From NCBI RefSeq assembly GCF_017875235.1, contig NZ_JAGGMI010000001.1, forward strand, positions 558,001-622,000: a DNA stretch of 64,000 nt, read 5' to 3'. The position numbers and the translations under genes were made by a program. Within the stretch, counting starts at the first letter, position 1. Every line of letters begins with the position of its first letter. Source of the DNA: Asticcacaulis solisilvae (GTDB lineage Bacteria; Pseudomonadota; Alphaproteobacteria; Caulobacterales; Caulobacteraceae). Shown here one piece after another: positions 17,895-24,904 of this stretch. Under the pieces are notes generated by a model that did not search any database, was not told the origin of the DNA, and worked only from the letters and a program-made list of their open reading frames with translations.

Positions 17895-18644
17895 ATGACC
17901 ATCGACCACGACACCCTCAAAGGTAAGCGCATACTTGTCACCGGCGGCACGACCGGCATAGGCCGGGCAACCGTCGCCTTGCTGGCCCAGGAAGGCGCGC
18001 GCGTCCTGACCTTCGGCCGTCATCAGCCCGAACTGGACGTGTCGCTGGACAATGCCCGCGGCAAGGCCGGCAACGGCGGCGAAGTCTTCGGCCTGACCGC
18101 CGATGTCGCGACGCGCGAAGGCGTCGAAACCGTATTCAAGGCCGTCGACGACCAACTGGGCGGAATCGACATCCTTATCAACAATGCCGGCCTGGCCGCC
18201 GAAGGCCCCCAGGACATGGACGAAGAGGCATGGCGCTACGTCGTCGAGACCAATTTCGTGGGTTACCTGTCGTGTGCCCGCGCCGCCATAAAGCGGATGG
18301 AAGGCCAGGGCGGCCAACTGGTCTTCATCGGTTCCGTCAGCGCCGATTTCAAATCGCCCGGCACCAGCACCTATGCCGCCACCAAGGCCGGCATAAGGGT
18401 CTTCGCCGAGACCCTGCGCAAGGAGGTGCAGGAAAAGAACATCAAGGTCACCCTGATCGAGCCCGGCTCGGTCGGCGCTGACATGCAGGAAAAGAGCCCG
18501 GAAGAGCAGCGCCAGGCCATCGAGAAGATGGAAATGCTCTACGCCGAGGAACTGGCCGAAACCATCCTGTTCACCCTGACGCGATCCGCGCGCACCGACG
18601 TCATTTCGATGCGCGTCGAGCCCCTGATGGAAAAAGCGCGGTAA
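17895..18644 (+). CDS. Short-chain dehydrogenase/reductase
   Basis: A 249-residue SDR with the cofactor motif VTGGTTGIGRA (TGxxxGIG) at residues 14-24, the NNAG motif (INNAGLAAEGP) near residue 92, and the catalytic Ser-Tyr-Lys set: SVSADF, then YAATKAG near residue 155. This is the classical SDR layout, NAD(P)H dependent. The ATG at 17895 has a GGAG eight bases upstream and immediately precedes the Rossmann fold, so the longer frame from 17850 was rejected. Substrate unknown. The gene is isolated, between a stress-type gene and a retropepsin gene, and is followed by a dispersed repeat. Confidence 0.9.
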   Translation: MTIDHDTLKGKRILVTGGTTGIGRATVALLAQEGARVLTFGRHQPELDVSLDNARGKAGNGGEVFGLTADVATREGVETVFKAVDDQLGGIDILINNAGLAAEGPQDMDEEAWRYVVETNFVGYLSCARAAIKRMEGQGGQLVFIGSVSADFKSPGTSTYAATKAGIRVFAETLRKEVQEKNIKVTLIEPGSVGADMQEKSPEEQRQAIEKMEMLYAEELAETILFTLTRSARTDVISMRVEPLMEKAR

Positions 18645-18653
18645 CGCTCCTTC

Positions 18654-18706
18654 GTATCGCGGCTTATGTCCGAAAACCGCTTCACTTTTTTTAGAAAGCG
18701 TTTTTA
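18654..18706. repeat. Dispersed palindromic repeat, family A, diverged copy
   Basis: On the minus strand the segment reads AAAAGTGAAGCGGTTTTCGG followed by a remnant of GCGATA. It shares the AAAAGTG-N-GCGGTTTT core of the elements at 2039, 39507 and 51446. It sits between the convergent ends of the SDR and retropepsin genes. Confidence 0.6.
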
Positions 18707-19711
18707 GCCACGCTGGATACGAATGGGTGCTGGCGGTGTCATCTCCGCCAGTTCAAAGCGGATTTCCTTCAGCCGGTAGTCTATGGAAACACTTGCGAAC
18801 TGGCGCAGGAAGTCCATGCCAATCAGCATGGCGGGTTCGTTCCGCAGGTCAAAAGTGTCAAAGCTCGGCACATCGGCAATGACCAGCGAGCCGCTGGTGA
18901 ATTGCAGACTCTGCAAGGCGATCTCGCGAATGGCGATCACTTCGCCATTGACCTGTGTGCCGGTAATGTCCCTGAGGATAGCTGGCCCCAGGACCGTGAC
19001 ACCCCGGCGGCGCTTGCGCAGCGCCGCCTCCAGCGCGGGATTTCCAACCGACAGTTCGGCGCCCGTATCGATGAAGGCCGACGCCCGGACGTTATCGACG
19101 AAACAATTGGTGGCGCGCAGCCGCCCCCCCACGCCCGAAGTCCTTATTCGCGTGGCGTTCAGGCCATTCGGCTCGAACCGCATCCTGGGCCGTTCGATCT
19201 TCAGGGCCTTTGCCGAGAAATCGAACGTGACACGGCTTTCACCGATAACATCCAGCCCCAGGAAGCCGTCCGCCTGAAGAAAGGACCGCGGCAGGATGGG
19301 CAGTTTCATATTCTCGTGGCGAAACGGCCCGACTCTGAGCTCCCCGACGGGCACCAGCCGTGTCTGGATGCGGCCCGTCACGCCTTCGACGGTAATCGGT
19401 GCGCCCGCAGGCAAGTTGAGCTGCGCGGCGACATTGTCCGCCAGCACCGTCAGTTCGGCGCCCGTATCAACGACAAAGTCATAGGGACCGCCGCCATTGA
19501 TCATGACCTTTATCGTCAGGTGCTGGGAGACATTGCGGCCCGCGGTGACGGAGGCGACATCGCTGTCGGCCGCCACATTGGGCAACGGGCCGGGATCGGG
19601 GGGCGTAACCGTCTGGGCGGTCACCCCATAGGGCGTCAGTCCGGCAAGGCAGGCGGCACCCGCCAGAAAATGACGGCGCATCAGTTCGCCATTCGGCGTT
19701 TCCTGGACCAT
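18704..19711 (-). CDS. Exported protein with two retropepsin-like aspartic protease domains
   Basis: A 335-residue protein. It begins MVQETPNGELMRRHFLAGAA, where RRHFLAG with a hydrophobic run looks like a Tat signal; an AAGGGGG five bases before the ATG supports the longer start. Two retropepsin motifs follow: VVDTGAE near residue 83 and FIDTGAE near residue 215, each in the context of a clan AA aspartic protease half. The two halves probably form an intramolecular dimer-like active site, since retropepsins need two DTG motifs. A role in periplasmic protein turnover is plausible. It is divergent from the YciI gene. Confidence 0.85.
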   Translation of the reverse strand: MVQETPNGELMRRHFLAGAACLAGLTPYGVTAQTVTPPDPGPLPNVAADSDVASVTAGRNVSQHLTIKVMINGGGPYDFVVDTGAELTVLADNVAAQLNLPAGAPITVEGVTGRIQTRLVPVGELRVGPFRHENMKLPILPRSFLQADGFLGLDVIGESRVTFDFSAKALKIERPRMRFEPNGLNATRIRTSGVGGRLRATNCFVDNVRASAFIDTGAELSVGNPALEAALRKRRRGVTVLGPAILRDITGTQVNGEVIAIREIALQSLQFTSGSLVIADVPSFDTFDLRNEPAMLIGMDFLRQFASVSIDYRLKEIRFELAEMTPPAPIRIQRG

Positions 19712-19795
19712 AAAACCCCCTTATCATAATTAACGCCACTATAGGCCCGATCGCGCCGGAACAACAGCGTTATCCTCCTACCGTCGAAGACCGCC

Positions 19796-20098
19796 ATGAA
19801 ACACTTCCTGCTCTTCTACAGCTTTGTTCCCGACTATCTGGAGCGCCGGACGCAATACCGCGACGCGCATCTGCAACTCGCCTGGCGGTCGGTGGAAGCC
19901 GGCGAACTGGTGCTGGGCGGCGCCTTGGCGGACCCGGTCGACAGCGGCCTGCTGCTTTTCCGGAGCGAAACGCAGAACGCCGCCGAGACCTTTGCCAGGA
20001 CCGATCCTTACGTCACCAACGGGCTGGTGACGGCGTGGCATGTGCGTGAGTGGACCACTGTCGTTGGCCCGGACGCCGCCTGGCCGGTCCGGCCGTGA
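19796..20098 (+). CDS. YciI-like protein
   Basis: A 100-residue protein of the YciI family (PF03795), a ferredoxin-like alpha/beta fold. It has the family opening HFLLFYSFVPDYLERR, the His/Asp pair region RDAHLQLAWRSVEAGEL near residue 23, the LGGALADP motif near residue 42 and a DPYV ... GLVTAWHVREW end. Family members have been proposed to act as muconolactone-type isomerases or dehydratases, but most have no assigned role. It lies alone between the retropepsin and glucokinase-like genes. Confidence 0.82.
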   Translation: MKHFLLFYSFVPDYLERRTQYRDAHLQLAWRSVEAGELVLGGALADPVDSGLLLFRSETQNAAETFARTDPYVTNGLVTAWHVREWTTVVGPDAAWPVRP

Positions 20099-20181
20099 CC
20101 GTTTGCAGTTTGTTATAAGAATCGGAACACTATCGCGCCAAAGCGGCACATGAGTAAAACAGCCGCGATGGGGAGTAGCGT

Positions 20182-21126
20182 ATGACTGAGGTTCTGCTGT
20201 GCGATTTGTCGTTGGCGCCAACGATCAGCCTGGCCTTGTCGTCGCCCGGCCGCCGGCCCGGCGCGGTCTCGCGCGGACAGTGCACGACGCGCCAGGCTTT
20301 TGACGATACAGTCACCGGCTTCCTGGCCGACCACCAAAATCCCGGCCTGATCGGTGCGGCCCTGTCGGCGCGCGGCTGGGAACAAACCGACGGACTGCAC
20401 CTTGTCGGCGTCGATTTCACTCTTGACCGCGAGTCCATCCGGTCCCTGCTGGGCATCCAGCGCGTCAACTTTCTCAACAATTTCGTGGCGCGCGCCCTGG
20501 CCGTGCCGGGGCTTGGCCGCGACGACCGCATCCAGATCTGCGGCGGCGAAATCACCAACGAGCACGCCATCGCCGTCCTGGGGCCCCATCACGGGCTGGG
20601 ACTGGCGGCGCTGGTGTCGGACGGCATGGGCGGCTGGACCGCCCTGCACGGCGAAGGCGGCCATTCAGACCTGCCGGTCAAGACGGAACGGGAGTGGCGC
20701 ATCGCTGAAGCCATCCGCGAGAAGAATGGCTATGTCTCGCGCGAATCCGGCATTTCAGTCAGCGGCCTGGCGGACATTTGGCATGCCCTGCACGTTATCG
20801 CCGGCGTACCCGTCCCTGCCCTCTCCTCCCATGAGATCATCGAAGCCGCGCGCGGCGGCAATGCCCGCGCCCGCGAGGCTATCGACGTCATGACCGCCTG
20901 GCTGGGGGCAATGGCGTCGGATGTGGCGTTGATTATGGGCACCAGCGGCGGGGTCTATCTGACCGGCGCCCTGCTCGACATGATCGGCGACTTGTTCGAC
21001 GCGGCGGTCTTCACACAGCGGTATCTCGACAAGGGACCACGCAGCGGCTACGTCGCCGATATTCCCGTCTTTCGCACCCGCGCGGCGGACATGGAACTGG
21101 CGGGACTGGCCACGCTTTACGACTGA
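20182..21126 (+). CDS. Glucokinase-like protein with degenerate active site
   Basis: A 314-residue homologue of the bacterial glucokinase family (PF02685). It keeps the sugar-binding region HGEGGHSDLP (residues about 155-164; Glu and His as in E. coli Glk) and the following YVSRESGISVSGL with the conserved Glu. It lacks two key features: the N-terminal ATP-binding motif DxGGTxxR is replaced by CDLSLAPTISLAL, and the catalytic NDF motif reads NNF near residue 99, so the catalytic Asp is Asn. It is thus probably unable to phosphorylate glucose and may be a sugar sensor or protein regulator. The gene is intact, has a GGGGAG Shine-Dalgarno and normal codon use. Confidence 0.85.
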   Translation: MTEVLLCDLSLAPTISLALSSPGRRPGAVSRGQCTTRQAFDDTVTGFLADHQNPGLIGAALSARGWEQTDGLHLVGVDFTLDRESIRSLLGIQRVNFLNNFVARALAVPGLGRDDRIQICGGEITNEHAIAVLGPHHGLGLAALVSDGMGGWTALHGEGGHSDLPVKTEREWRIAEAIREKNGYVSRESGISVSGLADIWHALHVIAGVPVPALSSHEIIEAARGGNARAREAIDVMTAWLGAMASDVALIMGTSGGVYLTGALLDMIGDLFDAAVFTQRYLDKGPRSGYVADIPVFRTRAADMELAGLATLYD

Positions 21127-21178
21127 TCGGGTTTGTGCCAACAAGTATCAAGAGCGTTTTTTGCGTTGGTGAGGCACA

Positions 21179-21859
21179 ATGAGACGGAATTTCCTGGCGG
21201 CCGGACTGGCCCTTGCGACCACGACCCTGCTGGCGTGTTCCAAACCGCCTGAAGCCAAAAAAGCGGCGCCGCCTCCGCCGCCGGCGCCCCCTCCCCCGCC
21301 GCCCGAAACCGTGACGGTGCGAATCGACACCGCCAAGGGGCCGATCGTCATCCGTCTCGAGAACAAGAAGGCGCCGATCACCACCGCCAACTTCCTGCGC
21401 TATCTCGACGCCAAGAAGCTCAACGGCGCCTATTTCTGGCGCGCCATGAAGGGCTATCAGGGTTCAGGCTTCATCCAGGCCTCGGCCATCGGCCTCAAGT
21501 ACCCGCCGATTCCGCACGAGCCGACAAGCCAAACCGGCCTCAGCCACACCAACGGCGCGATCTCCATGGGCCGCTACGATCTCAACACCGCCACCAATGA
21601 ATTCGTCATCTGCGTCGGCGACATGACCTATATGGACGCTGGCCGCGACCCCAAGGGCGACAACCAGGGCTACGCCGCCTTCGGTTATGTCATCGAAGGC
21701 ATGGACGTGGTGAAATCCATCCTGCGCGGCAAGATCCGCAAGGAAAAGGTCGATGGCGGCTGGGACGGCCAGATGCTGGCCGAACAGGTGCTGATCAATT
21801 CCGCGGTGCGGGTGAGTGGAACGGCGGGGACGACGTCAACGAGTGCGAGTGCGCCTTAG
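21179..21859 (+). CDS. Cyclophilin-type peptidyl-prolyl isomerase, lipoprotein
   Basis: A 226-residue protein with a lipoprotein signal (TTTLLACSK; LLAC lipobox, Cys near residue 20), followed by a Pro-rich linker of about 20 residues that would hold the catalytic domain off the membrane. The cyclophilin domain starts near residue 45 (VTVRIDTAKGPIVIRL) and includes ANFLRYLD, YFWRAMKGYQGSGFIQ and the AFGYVIEGMDVVKSI segment. It should catalyse proline isomerisation in the periplasm or outer membrane, assisting protein folding. Ser/Thr-rich C-terminal tail. The usual FHRV of cyclophilins reads FWRAM, so activity may be reduced. Confidence 0.9.
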   Translation: MRRNFLAAGLALATTTLLACSKPPEAKKAAPPPPPAPPPPPPETVTVRIDTAKGPIVIRLENKKAPITTANFLRYLDAKKLNGAYFWRAMKGYQGSGFIQASAIGLKYPPIPHEPTSQTGLSHTNGAISMGRYDLNTATNEFVICVGDMTYMDAGRDPKGDNQGYAAFGYVIEGMDVVKSILRGKIRKEKVDGGWDGQMLAEQVLINSAVRVSGTAGTTSTSASAP

Positions 21860-21860
21860 T

Positions 21861-22048
21861 CCCCTCTCCCCGTTTACGGGGAGAGGGCTAGGGTGAGGGG
21901 CTTTTTCAACTGGACTGATGCGTTGATGTATAGCGCGTATGGTTCAACCAACTCCAACAGTCACCTTATCGAAGCTAAGCGGTTAGAGTAAAAGTCTTGG
22001 ACAAGCAGGCCCCTTACCCTAACCCTCTCCCCGTAAACGGGGAGAGGG
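21861..22048. repeat. Dispersed hairpin repeat pair, family B
   Basis: CCCTCTCCCCGTTTACGGGG at 21861 onward and its inverse complement near 22020-22048 flank about 100 bases. Each copy carries an adjoining GGGTGAGGGG or CCCTTACCCT arm. The pair can form a long cruciform between the cyclophilin and M15 genes. Confidence 0.75.
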
Positions 22049-22156
22049 AACTTCGGCGGTATTCCGCCACAGTTCACCCATAATGGAAACATGATCGCCG
22101 GTTATAAGATCACCCGTCAGTAACCGCGTAAACCGGCGGGTCGGCCGCCGCAATCC

Positions 22157-22816
22157 ATGCAAGACTCCACTGCTTTCAAACTGCTCGCGTTCGGCGCCGC
22201 GCTGAGCGTCCTGTCGGCCTGCGTCGGCACGTCGTTCGAGACCGTCAACTTCCCTGCCGCCAAGAACCTGTTCGACACCATCAAGACGGTTCCGGAAACC
22301 ATGAAATGGCCGCAATGGACGGACTGCCGCACCACCTATGGCGATCCGGCCCTGTCGGTGAATGGCAAGTTCAAGGCCAATCCCGACTGGGAAGCCGAAA
22401 ACCTCGTCATGGTCAAACTGCCGTGGAAGGCGAAGGCCGCCTGGAACCGCAAGCTGCCCATCCGTGCGCTTCAGGTGCACAGACAAGCCGCCCCGTCGCT
22501 GGAACGCGCGCTCAATGCCATATGGACGCAGGCGGGACAGAGCCAGACGGAGATCGATCGCATCGGCTTGTCACAGGTCGGCGGCGGCTATAATTTCCGG
22601 GAAAACCGAAGCAATGCCGGCCTGTCGACCCATGCCTATGGCTGCGCGGTCGATTTCGACCCGGTCAGGAATGCGCTTGGCGACGACACGCCATTCCTGG
22701 CCTTGCCGGAAAACCGCTACGTCATCGATGCCTTTCGTAAAGAGGGCTGGGCGTGGGGCGGCAACTGGCCGCATCCCGACGGCATGCATTTCCAGGCGAC
22801 GTATGTAACGTCCTAA
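22157..22816 (+). CDS. M15-family D-Ala-D-Ala carboxypeptidase-like lipoprotein
   Basis: A 219-residue protein with a lipoprotein-type signal (GAALSVLSACVG; LSAC lipobox near residue 22). The C-terminal half has the M15 zinc peptidase motif SxHxxGxAxD (STHAYGCAVDFDP) near residue 157, followed by WGGNWPHPDGMHFQ, in which the final His is the third ligand. This matches the Peptidase_M15_4 group that cleaves peptidoglycan stem peptides. The N-terminal part (about residues 40-150) carries no known domain and may set specificity. No good Shine-Dalgarno is visible, so the start is less sure. Confidence 0.87.
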   Translation: MQDSTAFKLLAFGAALSVLSACVGTSFETVNFPAAKNLFDTIKTVPETMKWPQWTDCRTTYGDPALSVNGKFKANPDWEAENLVMVKLPWKAKAAWNRKLPIRALQVHRQAAPSLERALNAIWTQAGQSQTEIDRIGLSQVGGGYNFRENRSNAGLSTHAYGCAVDFDPVRNALGDDTPFLALPENRYVIDAFRKEGWAWGGNWPHPDGMHFQATYVTS

Positions 22817-23272
22817 TTACCGGCCGGCGACCGCATTCGCGATAGCCGAGACCAGCACGTCGCTGGTGAACGGCTTGGCGATGTGGCCGTCCATGCCGGC
22901 GCGCTGACACTGGGCGATCTCGGCCTTCTGGACGTTGGCGGTCAAGGCCAGGATCGGCACATCGGCGCTGGCCAGGCCCGACTGGCGGATGCGGCGCGTC
23001 GCCTCGAAACCGCTCATCACCGGCATGTTCATGTCCATGAGCACGACGTCGAAGACCTGGGTTTCGACGGCATTGAGCGCGGCGGCGCCGTCACGCACGG
23101 CGGTGACCACCGCCTTTTCGCGCATCAGCAGGATTGTGATCAGGTCGCGCACCATTTCCTGGTCCTCGGCGACAAGGACCTTCAGGCCGGCCAGCGAGGT
23201 CGGGCGGCGGGCGCCTGCGAAAGGGTTGCTTTGGTCAGAAAAATTCGGCGATTGGGACATGTCGGCACTCAT
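22817..23272 (-). CDS. Single-domain response regulator (CheY-like)
   Basis: A protein of about 151 residues with a receiver domain after an N-terminal polar stretch of about 30 residues. It has VLVAEDQEMVRDL (acidic triad), VVLMDMNMPVMSGFEATRRIR with the phosphorylation Asp, LALTAN and HIAKPF with the conserved Lys. All receiver residues are present, unlike the pseudo-receiver at 14946. There is no output domain, so it works by protein interaction. The start is either 23272 or an ATG at 23260 with a GGATGAG upstream. No histidine kinase gene is adjacent. Confidence 0.88.
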   Translation of the reverse strand: MSADMSQSPNFSDQSNPFAGARRPTSLAGLKVLVAEDQEMVRDLITILLMREKAVVTAVRDGAAALNAVETQVFDVVLMDMNMPVMSGFEATRRIRQSGLASADVPILALTANVQKAEIAQCQRAGMDGHIAKPFTSDVLVSAIANAVAGR

Positions 23273-23455
23273 CCATACTGAGCGCACCCTAATTCAAAAT
23301 GGTTACGCGACCGTTTGCCGAAACTGCCGTTCGCGTAAGTTTTTGGTGGGAAGCTCCGCCTCATCGACTTCTTGCCGCGCATCGCGCCACATAGTGCTGT
23401 CGTCTTACGGGTGTAGAGCTAAGCTGGTTGCAAGGTTAAGCCACGGAGCCCTGCC

Positions 23456-23776
23456 ATGTTTGTCGAATGCAGTTCCAATCTCGTCAAGGCGCAACTCGCA
23501 GCCTACCTCGTCAACTTCGAGACGGGCGCGGAAGGTGGCGAAGCCGTAGCCTTGGACATTATCGAACTCATTGCCCTGCGCATGTGTTCGCGCGAAGATT
23601 ATCAGGTCGGCGTACTGGGCTTCTTCGTCCGGGCCAATCTCGTGGCGCTGGATCGTCGGGTCATCGCCTTCCCCGAGGCACTGAATCGTTTCACGGCCGC
23701 CGCCCTGGCTGCACCGCTCGGCCACGAGGAACTGACCGCCACCTTCGAGGCCGGTCTCGATGATCTTTATTTCTAA
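23456..23776 (+). CDS. Hypothetical protein, 106 residues
   Basis: A small, acidic, probably helical soluble protein (MFVECSSNLVKAQLAAYLVNFETG). I recognise no domain. A GGAG eight bases upstream of the ATG and ordinary codon use support it as a real gene, and a terminator follows at 23816. It is alone between the response regulator and a small membrane protein gene. Confidence 0.7.
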   Translation: MFVECSSNLVKAQLAAYLVNFETGAEGGEAVALDIIELIALRMCSREDYQVGVLGFFVRANLVALDRRVIAFPEALNRFTAAALAAPLGHEELTATFEAGLDDLYF

Positions 23777-23815
23777 GTATTCGGAAATATAAATCACAAG
23801 CTTTGCAGAGCAAAG

Positions 23816-23846
23816 AGAGCGGGTCATGCGGCCCGCTCTTTTTTTC
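23816..23846 (+). terminator. Rho-independent terminator
   Basis: AGAGCGGGTC and GGCCCGCTCT form a stem (one mismatch) with an ATGC loop, followed by eight T residues. It ends the hypothetical gene at 23456-23776. Confidence 0.9.
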
Positions 23847-23958
23847 TTTCAGGTGCGGACAAATCGTTACTTTTATAAACGGGCCGTAAGTGTTAACTTT
23901 TATTAAACCGCCATGACGTAGGGTCCGGGCGGTCATTTCTGTACATTGGGACGCGTTT

Positions 23959-24165
23959 ATGTCTTTGGCTGACAAGCTGATTATGCCGAAAAAGCTGCTG
24001 GTCGCGGCTTACGTGATGATGCTGACCCTGTGGGTCGCGATCGGCCTTGAATATTTTACCGACTGGCCGACCTTCAAACTGGTCAAGACCGTCTTCTATT
24101 TCCTGGTTCTGGAATACGTCTGGACGTCGGTACGCCGCGAATTCTTCAGCAACGAGACCAAGTAG
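23959..24165 (+). CDS. Small membrane protein, 68 residues
   Basis: A 68-residue protein with two predicted membrane helices (residues about 12-31, KLLVAAYVMMLTLWVAIGLE, and about 41-58, VKTVFYFLVLEYVWTS). Both termini are charged and there is no signal peptide or known domain. A GGGACG stretch lies upstream of the ATG. Function unknown. Confidence 0.65.
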   Translation: MSLADKLIMPKKLLVAAYVMMLTLWVAIGLEYFTDWPTFKLVKTVFYFLVLEYVWTSVRREFFSNETK

Positions 24166-24259
24166 CCTTACCGGCTTTTTGCACTCACTAAAGCTTCCGC
24201 CGATTTCGCCATTAGCGGCCTTCCCTCACCGTGCCTGCCTCACACACATGGAGGCCATC

Positions 24260-24694
24260 ATGGGAAATCTATCGCTTCAGGACGTCGCCAAGCGCATGCG
24301 CGACATCGACATCTGCATGCTGACAACGCGCTCGCCGGCCGGCGGGCTCGAGTCGCGGCCAATGAGCAACAACAAGAATGTCGACTGGGATGGCGACAAC
24401 TGGTTCTTCGCCGACGGATCATCGTCCGCCGCCCAGGACATTGCCTCCAATCCTCAGGTCAATGTCGCCTTTTCGAAAGAACCGGGTCTGTTGCAGAAAC
24501 CTGTCTTCCTGTCGGTGACGGGCGAAGCCGAGCTGGTCACCGATCGCGCCGAAATGGAAAAGCACTGGGACAAGGATGTCGAGCTCTGGTTCAAGGACGG
24601 GCTCGATACACCCGGCTTGGTCATGATCCACGTCCACGCCTCAAGCGTCAAATACTGGGACGGCCATGACGAAGGCGAACTGCGCGTGCAGTAA
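24260..24694 (+). CDS. Pyridoxamine 5'-phosphate oxidase family protein, general stress type
   Basis: A 144-residue protein of the PNPOx-like split-barrel family (general stress protein 26 type, PF16242). The ATG at 24260 has GGAGG five bases upstream, so the earlier ATG at 24248 was rejected. Motifs include CMLTTRSPAGGLESRPMS near residue 20, WFFADGSSSAAQDI near residue 50 and VKYWDG near the C-terminus. Members bind FMN or F420-like flavins; the precise substrate is unknown. It stands alone, followed by a tandem pair of dispersed repeats. Confidence 0.87.
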   Translation: MGNLSLQDVAKRMRDIDICMLTTRSPAGGLESRPMSNNKNVDWDGDNWFFADGSSSAAQDIASNPQVNVAFSKEPGLLQKPVFLSVTGEAELVTDRAEMEKHWDKDVELWFKDGLDTPGLVMIHVHASSVKYWDGHDEGELRVQ

Positions 24695-24705
24695 AGCGCG
24701 TTTTT

Positions 24706-24818
24706 GTTTGTCGCGCTTGTTTCCCAAAAACCGCTGCGCACTTTTTGGCAAGCGCTCTGTTTTATCGCGCTTGTTTCCCAAAAACCGCTGCGCACTTTTT
24801 GGCAAGCGCTTTGCTTTC
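24706..24818. repeat. Tandem pair of 54-base palindromic repeats, family A relatives
   Basis: TCGCGCTTGTTTCCCAAAAA is found at 24711 and again at 24765, each continuing CCGCTGCGCACTTTTTGGCA AGCGCT. On the minus strand the core reads AAAAAGTG-N-GCGGTTTTT, the same architecture as the family A elements. Two copies are too few and too palindromic to be a CRISPR array. Confidence 0.8.
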
Positions 24819-24904
24819 ATAACTTTCTTGTAACTTTTCCGGCAGGGCGCCTTGTGAAATAGTTTCCGGAATTATCTCCGGACCTTTTCAGGGGCGCCTC
24901 CGCC

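Noticed and set aside
23893..23906. CtrA-like TTAA-N-TTAA site upstream of the small membrane protein
   Set aside because: The spacing is six bases rather than seven, and the rest of the consensus does not fit.
24706..24818. Two 54-base tandem units as a CRISPR array
   Set aside because: There are no spacers, the units are adjacent and palindromic, and no cas gene is present. They belong to the dispersed family A.
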